Assembly (NCBI GenBank): GCA_964649415.1
Contig: CAZYSK010000030.1
Coordinates: 1 to 64,000 of the forward strand
Origin: CAZYSK01 sp964649415
Lineage (GTDB): Bacteria > Chloroflexota > Anaerolineae > B4-G1
Direction of reading: 5' to 3'
DNA: 64,000 nt
In this document: one piece after another, positions 43,647 to 52,060 of the stretch
Numbering within the stretch: position 1 is the stretch's first letter
How the letters are laid out: each line of letters opens with the position of its first letter
Made by a program: the position numbers and the translations under genes
The notes under the pieces: model-generated
What the model was told of the DNA's origin: nothing
Databases searched by the model: none
The model's input: only the letters and a program-made list of their open reading frames with translations

Positions 43647-45068
43647 TCACAGGCTATCTCGACCGGCCAGATTGGGGGATTGCCCCGCCAGCACCATGTT
43701 GTAGACCTTCAGGTAGGCCGCTGACACATCTGAACCGAACTTGCGCCGCAACTGCGGGAGTGCGGCTTGCACCTGTGTGCGCATCTCCGGTGAGCGCAGC
43801 ACGCGTGCAACTGCCTCGGCAATCGCGCGTGGCTCCGGATCGACGACGAGCCCCGTCTCGCCGTCTTCCACGATCTCACCCAGTCCACCGCGATTGCTGA
43901 CCACCGCTGGCGTGCCGCTCATCAGCGCTTCCAGCGCCACCCGCCCGAACGGCTCCTGCCAAACCGAAGGCACCACGACCACATCTGCCTGGCCGTAGAG
44001 GCCCTGTAGCTGCTCGTAGGGCAACTGCCCGGCGAAGGTGACGCGATCCGACAATCCCAGCTCGGCCACGCGTTGCTCCAGGTGAGGGCGCAGCGGCCCC
44101 TGTCCAGCGAGCGTCACCTGGACCGGCTTGCCGCTCAGTGCCTCGCGGATGGCGGGCAGGGCCTCGACGAGCACGTGGGGTCCTTTGCCCCACGAGAGCT
44201 TCCCCGCGTACAGAACGTCGTACGGATGTAGTGTATCCGCCGGATGTAGTGTATCCGCCGGATGTAGTGTATCCGCCCGATGCAGTTTGTCCACGCCACT
44301 ATCCGTACAAGGGCGCCATTCCGGTGACGCGCCTTCACGCTCGTCCTCGCGGGCCGCCGGGGCGACGTCGAAGGCGGGCGCGGGATTGTAGATCGTCAGC
44401 GTGCACGCGGGGTCCAGGCCCCTCGATATGTAGATGCGCCGCATCTTGTTGCTGACCGTCACGACGGCGTCCGCGTGCCGCAGCGCTGCCTGTTTGATGG
44501 TCGTATCCAGCCGGTGGTACATGGCCGCGGCGTGGATCAGCGCCCGGCGTGGCGTACCAAGCTCGGGCATGTACAGCGCCAGGTAGTCGTGCAAGCATCG
44601 CCGGTAGCTTCGCCAATCGCAGCCATCTGGATGCGTGTCGAACGCGTTAAGGCACATGCCGTAGCGACACAGGATCAGATAGTCCCGCAGGGATACGACT
44701 ACGGGCACCCCGGTCAGTCGCCCGGCCCAGGTCGCCCCTACCAGGCTCTGCTTGTTGTGCACGTGCAGAATCTGCAGGTCGTACTTCTTCACCCGGCGCG
44801 CGATCTGGATGGCCGAGTAGGCGTAGAACAGCGGATTGGCCAGGCATCTGTAGGGCAGCATCCGCTGCCCCGCCCGCAGTTTGAGCGGCATGGCGAACCG
44901 GTCGACGAGTACGCCGTCGATCTCCTCGTGTGGAGCTGCCCCGTAGTTGGGGGTGATCACGACGACGCGCTCCAACTGTGCCAGCCGTTGCGCGAGGAAG
45001 CGCGTGCTATGCTCTGCGCCGCCCGGCGCGAAAGGCGCGAAGTACTCGTTGACCATGCCAACGTTCAT
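43647..45068 (-). CDS. Family 4 glycosyltransferase
   Basis: This 473-aa GT-B enzyme has the start MNVGMVNEYFAPFAPGGAEH, the GAEH-type acceptor loop, VLYAGKLSWGKGPHVLVEAL and QEPFGRVALEALMSGTPAVV with E-x7-E. It is longer than usual because residues about 230-282 hold an extra stretch that includes an 18-bp tandem repeat (DTLHPA x3 to x4) directly before the donor-domain strand. The ATG overlaps the methyltransferase stop upstream (ATGA). Confidence 0.87.
   Translation of the reverse strand: MNVGMVNEYFAPFAPGGAEHSTRFLAQRLAQLERVVVITPNYGAAPHEEIDGVLVDRFAMPLKLRAGQRMLPYRCLANPLFYAYSAIQIARRVKKYDLQILHVHNKQSLVGATWAGRLTGVPVVVSLRDYLILCRYGMCLNAFDTHPDGCDWRSYRRCLHDYLALYMPELGTPRRALIHAAAMYHRLDTTIKQAALRHADAVVTVSNKMRRIYISRGLDPACTLTIYNPAPAFDVAPAAREDEREGASPEWRPCTDSGVDKLHRADTLHPADTLHPADTLHPYDVLYAGKLSWGKGPHVLVEALPAIREALSGKPVQVTLAGQGPLRPHLEQRVAELGLSDRVTFAGQLPYEQLQGLYGQADVVVVPSVWQEPFGRVALEALMSGTPAVVSNRGGLGEIVEDGETGLVVDPEPRAIAEAVARVLRSPEMRTQVQAALPQLRRKFGSDVSAAYLKVYNMVLAGQSPNLAGRDSL
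44223..44294. repeat. 18-bp tandem repeat inside a GT4 gene
   Basis: Three identical units CGGATGTAGTGTATCCGC (44223, 44241, 44259) and a fourth diverged one. Each unit is itself palindromic at its ends (CGGAT / ATCCG). In frame they read ADTLHP on the minus strand. Confidence 0.92.
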
Positions 45069-46444
45069 GCGCCTGCCCCTCCACTGGGCGCACCAGGGGG
45101 TGTGGGGGCGGCGTATGCTCTCATCCCGTCGCCGAGATGCATCCAGTCCAACACCCTGACCCAGGGCAGGGCCAGGCGTTGCAGCCAACGGTGCTTGCGC
45201 AGACGGTCCCCTTCCAGGTCAACATGCCTTCGGTAGCGCAGCCAGTATTCAATGCTGCCCAGCCACCCGCTCGTGCTGGACAGGTAATCAAGGCGGTGGG
45301 TGCTGAAGCCGGCCCGCTCCAGCAGCCGCCTCAGGGCCTGCGGTGTGTATAGGGCGACGTGACGAGGGACGTCGGCGTTGAACCAGTAGGCCCCAAACCA
45401 CCGTGCAGCCAGGCTTTCCACGTTGGGCGTGCTCAATACTAGCAGGCCATCCGGCCGCAACACGCGAGCCACTTCGACGAGTGCTTCAACCGGGTTGGGC
45501 AGGTGCTCGATCACCTCCCACAGGGTCACGACGTCGAAGGCAGCGCTGGGGAATCCTGCCTGTGACAGCGTGCCGGTATGGACCGTCAGCCCCAACCCCC
45601 GGGCCCGCTCGGCGGCCTCCGGGTCGGGCTCAACGCCACACACGGTCCAGCCCAGGTCACGCATCCGTGCCAGAAACCGGCCCGAGCCGCACCCCACGTC
45701 GAGCAGTGTGCGGGGGCGACCATCTGGGAGACGCGGTGGAAAAGAGAGCACGTTTGCGCGCACGTAGGCCGACCACAGCAACGGTCGTAATACCCAACGC
45801 CCCACTGTTCTTACGAAGGCGCCACTCTGATGGCGCTCCATCGTCCTCACAAAGGCGCCATTCTGATGGCGCTCCATAGTTCTTACAGAGGCGCCATTCT
45901 GATGGCGCTCCATAGTTCTTACAGAGGCGCCATTCTGATGGCGCTCCATAGTTCTGTTCGTAGTGAGGGCGGACAACCGTCCGTCCGGGGTACGCGGAGT
46001 AGTGTCCCACGGCACTCCGGCGGACCTAAACGGATGTCTGCATCCGCCCTCACTACGAACTGAGTGCTCGCGTTCTTCCCTGGTGCCAGGGGCGTAGAAC
46101 GTCTCGAACAAGCGCCGTGCCAGGCGTTGTCGCAGTGGAATGGTCCTTGCGGATTGCTCAGCGGATTGGGATAATCCGCACCCGTTGGCTGATCTCCCTG
46201 GCCCCCCGGTGCGCTGAGGGCGGGCTGCGCGGACCGCTTGATGCGCGCCGTAGTCCGGCGGGTAGTAGTCCGCTAGCTCCTCCGGGCTAGGCTGCGGGTC
46301 CAGAAAGCGCAGGCCGCACCGGGCACACCGCACCAGGTGGAAACGGTCGGCGGGCCTGTATGCCCAGTCGCGTATCTCGACGCCCTCTGTCGTCTCGCCG
46401 GCACCACACGCCGGGCAGGTTCTAGCAGAGTGAAGTATGTGCAC
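45065..46444 (-). CDS. SAM-dependent methyltransferase with N-terminal zinc-ribbon-like region, split by repeats
   Basis: This 459-aa protein begins with Cys pairs (CPACG, CARCG) and DPQPSPEELADYYPPDYG, a pattern seen in many capsule-locus methyltransferases. The catalytic part has LLDVGCGSGRFLARM, VCGVEPDPEAAERA and VVTLWEVIEHLPNPVEAL. Between them, residues about 90-212 hold a family E repeat, a complete 105-bp family C element (129-163) and four family B units (165-212), so over 100 residues are repeat-coded. The GTG start at 46444 lies 1 base after the flippase stop. Removing the repeats would leave a typical 330-340-aa enzyme. Confidence 0.83.
   Translation of the reverse strand: MHILHSARTCPACGAGETTEGVEIRDWAYRPADRFHLVRCARCGLRFLDPQPSPEELADYYPPDYGAHQAVRAARPQRTGGPGRSANGCGLSQSAEQSARTIPLRQRLARRLFETFYAPGTREEREHSVRSEGGCRHPFRSAGVPWDTTPRTPDGRLSALTTNRTMERHQNGASVRTMERHQNGASVRTMERHQNGAFVRTMERHQSGAFVRTVGRWVLRPLLWSAYVRANVLSFPPRLPDGRPRTLLDVGCGSGRFLARMRDLGWTVCGVEPDPEAAERARGLGLTVHTGTLSQAGFPSAAFDVVTLWEVIEHLPNPVEALVEVARVLRPDGLLVLSTPNVESLAARWFGAYWFNADVPRHVALYTPQALRRLLERAGFSTHRLDYLSSTSGWLGSIEYWLRYRRHVDLEGDRLRKHRWLQRLALPWVRVLDWMHLGDGMRAYAAPTPPGAPSGGAGA
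45808..45951. repeat. Family B array: four 36-bp units inside a methyltransferase gene
   Basis: Units start at 45808, 45844, 45880 and 45916; the last three differ by one or two bases. Each has the palindrome GGCGCCAT-TCTG-ATGGCGCT. On the minus strand they read TMERHQNGAFVR, a 12-residue period. Confidence 0.95.
45956..46060. repeat. Family C element, 105 bp with 18-bp terminal inverted repeats
   Basis: The element starts GTTCGTAGTGAGGGCGGA and ends TCCGCCCTCACTACGAAC, which are exact complements. Its 105 bases equal 35 codons and it begins on a codon boundary of the host gene. It looks like a small MITE. Partial or diverged copies lie at 33388-33446, 35769-35915 and 21871-21941. Confidence 0.92.
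46149..46181. repeat. Family E variant inside the methyltransferase gene
   Basis: GCGGATTGCTCAGCGGATTG and ATAATCCGCAC; minus-strand frame NGCGLSQSAEQSAR. Confidence 0.6.
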
Positions 46445-46445
46445 G

Positions 46446-47951
46446 TTAGCCTCGCGACAGCGCGCGCGCGGAAACCATCCGCAGGATGTCCAGAAGATCT
46501 GCAAACAAGCTCGTGTAGTGATTGAGCACGGCCACCAGCCCCAGGTAAACAGATGCGTAAATCGCGAAGTTGATCGCAGCGGACAGCAGGCCATAGTCCT
46601 CGGGGAGCCATGTCCAGGTCCTACTCCAGAGCTCCAGCCCGGCATAGCCGAGCAATAGATATCCGAATGGGGCGAACAGCACCAGCGTGGAAAGCGCGCT
46701 GCGCCCCAGGGGCTTGCCCAGCGTGCGGTTGGCGGCATACAGGAGATAGGTCATCAGCACGCCCAAGGCAATCAGTCTAGTGACGGCGATCCCCTCCAAT
46801 CCCAGTTCGTACCGTATGGCCAGGGCGTACAGCGCCCCGGCGAACATCAGTGTTAACACCAGTCCCACCGCGGTGATCCGCTTGCGGCTGACCGCGTTGA
46901 AGAACAGGATTGTCTGTGGGGATAGGGCCCAGAAGAAAGTGCCCAGCAGCAGGATCTGCATGGCCCCCAGCGCCGGCACGTACTGTGGGTAGATCAAGCG
47001 TACGAGCGGTGGCCCAAAGAACAGGCCCCCTCCGATCAACACAGGGAATGCGTACGCCGTCGCGTATAGCGGCTTCAGGAAGCTGCCCCGCAGTTGATCA
47101 ACGGAGTTGACCTGAGCGAAGCGGCGCGCATAGAGGGGGGACATGACGCTGCCCACGTTGGACGCGGCTATGTACAGCACCCCACTGAGCTTCGTGGCGA
47201 AGCTGTAGTATCCCAGGAACTCGGTAGCCATCAACCTCGCTACTGTCAACTGGTCAATGGATTTGAACAGCGTCCACGCCAGGTCAATCAGGAGGATCGG
47301 GAAGCCGACCCGGACGATCAGCGTCATCGCGTGACGCGCCGGTCGCAGAGAGAAGCGGTATCCGGACAGTAGCGCGAAGGATATCGCGATCAGAACAGCG
47401 ATCAACGCTGTGGCAACGAAGCTGCCGTAGACCTTGAAGAAGTAGATCAGCGGGATCGTGATCAGGCCCATCGCTGCCCCCAATACAGCGGTTCGGCTGG
47501 TCAGGTCGAAACGCTCGTCGGCGACCAACATGGCTTTGTAGAGGGCGCTGATCTGTCGGAAGAAGTAGGCCACTGCACCGAACACCAGCCCGGCGACGAT
47601 CTCTGGCGCTATCGAGCCTGCCTGGGTGACGGCGAAAACGAGCAGCCCGACGGCGACGGCGCCGGCGGTTAGCAGGCGTGTGGTGAAAGCTGTGTCTCGC
47701 ATCTGCTCCAGCAGGTCCACTTCCCCACGGCTGCGATAGAAGGGCACCTGTCGTCCCAGTCCGTAAGCTACTCCTGCGTCCGCGTAGGCGCAATAGCTCA
47801 GTATCAGGTCAACCTTCGCCAGCACGCCGTACTGGAAAGGCGTCAGTATCTTGGCGATGACCAGGCCGGTGATGCTGCTCAGGATTCTCGCGGCGTAGTT
47901 GCTGCTCACGACCGCTGCCAGGTTGCGCACTAGCTTGGACCTTGACTGCAT
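46446..47951 (-). CDS. Polysaccharide flippase (Wzx/MOP family)
   Basis: This 501-aa protein has about 12-14 membrane helices and the N-terminal pattern of oligosaccharide flippases (LAAVVSSNYAARILSSITGL, ILTPFQYGVLA). It would move the lipid-linked unit across the membrane for the Wzy-type polymerase at 23053-26346. The next gene starts 1 base after its stop. A clean core gene without repeat insertions. Confidence 0.9.
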   Translation of the reverse strand: MQSRSKLVRNLAAVVSSNYAARILSSITGLVIAKILTPFQYGVLAKVDLILSYCAYADAGVAYGLGRQVPFYRSRGEVDLLEQMRDTAFTTRLLTAGAVAVGLLVFAVTQAGSIAPEIVAGLVFGAVAYFFRQISALYKAMLVADERFDLTSRTAVLGAAMGLITIPLIYFFKVYGSFVATALIAVLIAISFALLSGYRFSLRPARHAMTLIVRVGFPILLIDLAWTLFKSIDQLTVARLMATEFLGYYSFATKLSGVLYIAASNVGSVMSPLYARRFAQVNSVDQLRGSFLKPLYATAYAFPVLIGGGLFFGPPLVRLIYPQYVPALGAMQILLLGTFFWALSPQTILFFNAVSRKRITAVGLVLTLMFAGALYALAIRYELGLEGIAVTRLIALGVLMTYLLYAANRTLGKPLGRSALSTLVLFAPFGYLLLGYAGLELWSRTWTWLPEDYGLLSAAINFAIYASVYLGLVAVLNHYTSLFADLLDILRMVSARALSRG

Positions 47952-47964
47952 CAGATTTGCTTTC

Positions 47965-50008
47965 CTATCGCGCCAGATCGGCGATCAGGTTGACTACGCG
48001 TCGCGCTGACTGCCCGTCGTTGGCAAGCGCGTACTTCTCGACGAAGATGCGGCGCTTGTCGGCCAGTCTCTGCCGGGTGGCTGGGTCGAACAGGATTCGG
48101 CGCAGGGCTTCCGCGACCTCCTCCGCGCTCAGCGCGGTCAAGGCCGCTTCGTAGTTGACAATGGGCAGGGGGGCGTCGCCGTCCAGGTTTACGATCAGGA
48201 TGTCTCGATCCAGCAGCGCTGCTTCCACGTGCACGGTGGAGTGTACCGTCACGAGGACGTCGGATATGCGCAGCAGTGTATACAAATCCGCTTTCTTCAG
48301 GATATGGACGCTCGCTGGGGCCAGCCCCTCCTGTGCCATGATTTCCTCGTAGAACGCAGCCTGATCCCGTGGCGCAGGATGGAGCTTGACGACCAGTTCT
48401 ACGTCGTCGAGTTCCAAGACGCTGCGCAAGATGCTCAAGAACACCCGTCTCTTTTTCTCCTCGGGGAAGTTCTGCGAGGCATAGAGCACGATCCGCCTCG
48501 ATGGATTCAGGTGATAGGTGCGGCAAGCCGCTGCACGATCCAAATCGGTGGGGAGGTGGGCGAGGCGGTCGAAGAGGGGCGAACCCGTGACCGTGATGGC
48601 CGCGGGGTCAACGCCGTGGGCGGCGAAGAAGCGGCCGCTTTCCTCGCCCCATACGGCGATGCCGTCCGAGCTCAAGGGCAGGTATGCGATCTGGTAATAG
48701 GGCTTGTCTAGCGTGACGCCGTGTTGCACGACCAGTGTGCGCGCCGGGTAGCGGCGGCCGATGAGGGCGAACAGCTTGCTCAAGGGCCACACGTCCTGGA
48801 GCATCACCACCGTTCGCAGCGACGCCGTCCACTGGTAGTAGCGCGTCACGGCGTCCTGATAGCTCAACCAGCGGAACCCATCGTGCTTCCACAGGCTCTC
48901 CAGGCGTCGATCGCGCCGGTCGAAACGCAACCCCCGGTAGGTCAGCGAAAGGGTGGGGGCGATTCGTCGCCACGTGCGCGCGAGGGATCTCGCCCTTTCC
49001 AGTGCCTTTGGTGCGCTGGCGTCGAGTTCGTTCGTCAGTGTGCGGGCTGCGACTTGACGGTTCGCCAACCGCTGTCGCAGTTTGGGATCATAGGCCGCCA
49101 CTGCCTGAACTGGACCGAGGCCGCCTTGGGCCAGGAGGCTGTGGACGGGCTCCAACGCTTTGCTGCTCTTCTCGTAGACCAGGGCGACTTGCGCCGCGTT
49201 CGGCGCTCCCGATCCCTCGCGCCCAATCGTCGTTACAAAGGCGTCATTCTGATGGCGCCCAATCGTCCGTAGAAAGGCGTCATTCTGNNNNNNNNNNNNN
49301 NNNNNNNNNNNNNNNNNNNNNNNNNNNNNNNNNNNNNNNNNNNNNNNNNNNNNNNNNNNNNNNNNNNNNNNNNNNNNNNNNNNNNNNAAAGGCGTCATTC
49401 TGATGGCGCCCAATCGTCCGTAGAAAGGCGTCATTCTGATGGCGCCCAATCGCTCGCTTGCGCCGGATCAGGCGTAGGTAGGCCGTCAGATACGGCAGCC
49501 CGAGCCCGTAGTATGCTGCCTGCACGAAGCGCCTGGCCGGCGCGCCTGGCCGCGCGAAGCGAAATGACGAGAGGTGGGCAAACTTCCCCGCCAGTTCGGA
49601 GAACAGCCTGCGCTGCGACAGGAAGGTCACTTGCTCTGGCTTGAGATCCTCAATGCAATTGCAGAGCATCTCTATCTCGCTCATCCAGTCCTTGAACAGG
49701 AAGAAGGCGTAGATCTTCATTACCTGCCCCAGCGAGATGCCGTCAAGTCTGCTTGGATCATCTCCGTTCAGAAGGTACCAATCGTCGGAGAACTGATAGG
49801 CCAGCGTGTCGATGTGGTCAATGGCGCGGGGGGGCAGGTAGCGTTCAGGGAGAACCACCTGGTGGCTGTCCTGCGCTCGGACTGCGCTCGCGAGCGAGAA
49901 GTCGTAGAGGCCGAGAATCGAGTCCGCCAGTTCGTCTCGGAGATGCGTTCGATCCTGTAGCCACGTCAATTGCCTGTGGTCTTCGACTACGAACAGTTGC
50001 CTGGCCAT
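47965..50008 (-). CDS. Capsule-type polysaccharide biosynthesis protein, gene interrupted by an assembly gap
   Basis: The C-terminal part (47965-about 49220) has GT-B features of capsule/CDP-glycerol-transferase-like proteins: LVVQHGVTLDKPYYQ, AVWGEESGRFFAAHGVD, TVTGSPLFDRL, VVKLHPAPRDQ and DVLVTVHSTVHVEAALLDRD. The N-terminal part (about 49455-50008, starting MARQLFVVEDHRQLTWLQDR) belongs to the same gene. Between them is a family B array (IGRHQNDAFLRT) holding 100 Ns. The two halves are in different frames across the Ns, but joining the flanks on their shared 15-base repeat (removing 115 bases) brings them into one frame. The gene is 12 bases before the flippase. Confidence 0.82.
49226..49450. 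repeat. Family B array with unresolved length
   Basis: 36-bp units (CGTCCGTAGAAAGGCG then TCATTCTGATGGCGCCCAAT) lie on both sides of the Ns, two on each side. The variants here differ from those at 45808 (GTCATTCTG for GCCATTCTG). Confidence 0.9.
49288..49387. other. Assembly gap (100 N)
   Basis: Exactly 100 Ns, a conventional size for an unknown gap. The sequence left of the gap ends with AAAGGCGTCATTCTG and the sequence right of it begins with the same 15 bases, so the gap is a tandem-repeat breakpoint. Confidence 0.97.
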
Positions 50009-50038
50009 TGCCTCAAGCCCATCCTGAGAAACTAGCTT

Positions 50039-50839
50039 TTACACAGCGTGTCCCATGGACCGCAGTTTCCGATAGATGCGTCTGATCCAGAACGGCCCCC
50101 AGCGGGCGATTCGGTATCCGGCGAAAAGCAGGCGTAGTCGCCATGGACGATTGTACGGCAGTTGTGCGTCACCATCGTACGCCGAGGATGCCCTCCGGGC
50201 CAGCATCCTCAGGCCGCGCTGACCGTTGGCCGATGCAAGGACCTGGAACCCGGCGCGCTGCACTGTTTGGGCCAGGGTTTGGGGTGAGAAGAGGTGCAGG
50301 TGAGGGCTGGAGAGAAAGCTGGTATAGAACGGCTCCTTGGGGCGCAGGGCGTTTGGTGTCTCGACAAACAGGTATCCATCGTCTGTCAGGCGCTCTCCGG
50401 CCAGTTGGAGCAGGCCGACCGGATCCTGGATGTGTTCGATCACGTGGGCGATCACGACCAGGTCAAATTGATGCCCGGCGAACGAGGCGGAGTCGAAGTA
50501 ACCCTCTGTGATGTCCAATCCCAATTCCTCGCGACCATACGCGACGTACGCGCGCTCCGGCTCGATGCCATACCCTTGCCAACCGGCGTCCACCAGGCGC
50601 TTGAGGAACAGTCCCGCAGCACACCCGACGTCCAGGGCCTTCCCGCCCCGTGTGAAACCGGGCAGGTTGTGCTGGAACCAGTCCAGGCGCTGGTCTGCAT
50701 CAGTGCCGATGATGCGCAGGTACTTCTCACTGGGTGGTCCTGGGCGGAACTTCTCGGAGTAGATGCTGTGTAGTTCTTCCTCGGAGGGACGGGGATCCTG
50801 GTAGACGAAGCCGCAGCGCTTGCAGACCAGCCAGCGCAC
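50039..50839 (-). CDS. Class I SAM-dependent methyltransferase with N-terminal zinc-type Cys pairs
   Basis: This 266-aa protein from GTG 50839 has VCKRCGFVYQDPRPSEEELH, motif I ALDVGCAAGLFLKRLV, YGIEPERAYVAYG and LVVIAHVIEHIQDPVGLL. Homologues normally start with a further C-x2-C; the same frame upstream does encode NCYLCGSEAHHVLALNRRD (to about 50931) but has no ATG, GTG or TTG, while the +1 frame offers GTG and MNHGAHE just ahead. A frameshift close to the start, natural or from sequencing, is likely, and the true gene probably extends to about 50945. Confidence 0.82.
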   Translation of the reverse strand: MRWLVCKRCGFVYQDPRPSEEELHSIYSEKFRPGPPSEKYLRIIGTDADQRLDWFQHNLPGFTRGGKALDVGCAAGLFLKRLVDAGWQGYGIEPERAYVAYGREELGLDITEGYFDSASFAGHQFDLVVIAHVIEHIQDPVGLLQLAGERLTDDGYLFVETPNALRPKEPFYTSFLSSPHLHLFSPQTLAQTVQRAGFQVLASANGQRGLRMLARRASSAYDGDAQLPYNRPWRLRLLFAGYRIARWGPFWIRRIYRKLRSMGHAV

Positions 50840-50985
50840 CGGACCGCTCAGCCCAATGCGCTTTAGGAAGACGTCCCGTCTGTTCAGCGCCAGGACGTGA
50901 TGTGCCTCGCTTCCGCACAGGTAGCAATTCGTGTGCTCCGTGGTTCACCTCCGAGTCTTCGTACCGAAAGGGGTAGCAGGAACCA

Positions 50986-51062
50986 GAAACCGGTTCTTTG
51001 GCGACGCCATTCTGATGGCGCGCCATCAGAATGGCGCGCTATCGCATGAAAGACCTGGCCTG
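50986..51062. repeat. Composite palindromic element (A arms, B core)
   Basis: GAAACCGGTTCTTTGG and AGACCTGGCC flank two inverted family B palindromes, GCCATTCTGATGGC and GCCATCAGAATGGC. It ends at the stop codon of the DAHP synthase gene. Confidence 0.7.
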
Positions 51063-51935
51063 CTAGCTCTTGCGCAGCGTGCGGCCAACTATAGGGGCGA
51101 TGCCGCGCAACTGGGTCATCAGGTCGCCGAATGCCTCGTAGCTCAATGCCTGCAGCGGGTCCACGGCCGCTTGCGCTGGCGTCGGGTGCACCTCTATGAT
51201 GAGTCCGTCCGCCCCGACCGCGATTGCCCCGCGCGCGATCGCGGGCACGTATTTGCGCTTGAAGGTCGCGTGACTTGGGTCCACGATCACCGGCAAGTGG
51301 GAATACTCGCGTACCGCCGGCACGACCTGCAGGTCCACGATGAAGCGTGAGGTCGGTTCGTGCGTGTGCGGGGCCACGATGCCGCGCTCGCACAGGACGA
51401 CGTTGGGGTTGCCGTGATACAGGAAGTACTCCGCAGCGCCCAGCCAGTCGCGCAGGCTGGCTCCGAAGTGGCGCTTGAGCAGCACCGGCTTGCCGGCCTT
51501 CGCGGCTTCCTCCAGAAGCGGGTAGTTCGCCATGTTGCGTGCCCCGATCTGCAGCATGTCGGCGTAGCGGGCTACCGTCTCCACCAACCGCACGTCCACC
51601 ACTTCGGTGACGATAGGCAGGCCCGTGGCGTCGCTAGCCTGGCGCAGATACTCCAGGCCCTGTTCACGCAGTTCGAACGCGCGGTCGCTTTGGTACGGGA
51701 AGGTCAGCGGCTTGTAGGCGCCGCCACGCAGCATGTGGGCGCCGGCCGCCTTGACCGCGCGGGCGATATCCACGATCTGTTCCTCCCCCTCGACGGTACA
51801 GGGGCCGGCCATCACCACGAGTTCATCGCCGCCGATCACCACGTCCCCCACCTGCACCGTGCTGCGTTGTCCCTCGTGCTTGGCCGCTACCAGCGGGATG
51901 TTGTTCTGAAGATCGCTTGCTGAGATATCCTTCAT
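51063..51935 (-). CDS. DAHP synthase family protein (type I beta) with altered substrate loop
   Basis: This 290-aa barrel enzyme has the DAHP synthase signatures VVMAGPCTVEGEEQI, LQIGARNMANYPLLEEA, LLKRHFGASLRDWLGAAEYF, VVLCERGIVAPH, LPVIVDPSHATFKR and GADGLIIEVHPTP. It lacks an N-terminal regulatory domain. In the usual RGGAYKPRTSPY loop the Arg is Leu and the Ser is Phe (RGGAYKPLTFPYQSD), and the usual KRG is KRH. Because that Arg normally contacts phosphate, a different aldehyde substrate is possible. It shares the strand with a CMP-sugar synthetase and a fused AroE, suggesting a dedicated pathway. AGGAG precedes the ATG at 51935. Confidence 0.88.
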   Translation of the reverse strand: MKDISASDLQNNIPLVAAKHEGQRSTVQVGDVVIGGDELVVMAGPCTVEGEEQIVDIARAVKAAGAHMLRGGAYKPLTFPYQSDRAFELREQGLEYLRQASDATGLPIVTEVVDVRLVETVARYADMLQIGARNMANYPLLEEAAKAGKPVLLKRHFGASLRDWLGAAEYFLYHGNPNVVLCERGIVAPHTHEPTSRFIVDLQVVPAVREYSHLPVIVDPSHATFKRKYVPAIARGAIAVGADGLIIEVHPTPAQAAVDPLQALSYEAFGDLMTQLRGIAPIVGRTLRKS

Positions 51936-51945
51936 AGTCTTGACT

Positions 51946-51981
51946 CCTGAAGTGATGCCTATTCGATTGGGTGCTCCATAG
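51946..51981. repeat. Direct repeat, copy 1
   Basis: CCTGAAGTGATGCCTATTCG followed by ATTGGGTGCTCCATA repeats, with few changes, the sequence at 52026-52060. It carries a vestige of the 3' end of the CMP-sugar synthetase gene next to the DAHP synthase start. Confidence 0.75.
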
Positions 51982-52025
51982 GTCGACACCCGGCGATTTC
52001 GTTCCTTTCCCAATTCGTCGTAGTC

Positions 52026-52060
52026 CCTGAAGTGATGCTTATTCGATTTGCCGCTCCATG
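52026..52060. repeat. Direct repeat, copy 2 (3' end of the CMP-sugar synthetase gene)
   Basis: CCTGAAGTGATGCTTATTCG and ATTTGCCGCTCCATG; the minus strand codes MERQIE-stop. The two copies are 80 bases apart. Confidence 0.75.

Noticed and set aside
49226..49450. Possible CRISPR array around the gap (36-bp period)
   Set aside because: No spacers; the repeat is palindromic and stays open in the protein frame on both sides.
47965..50008. Two separate genes either side of the Ns
   Set aside because: The halves share the same in-frame repeat peptide and come into one frame when the repeat overlap is joined.
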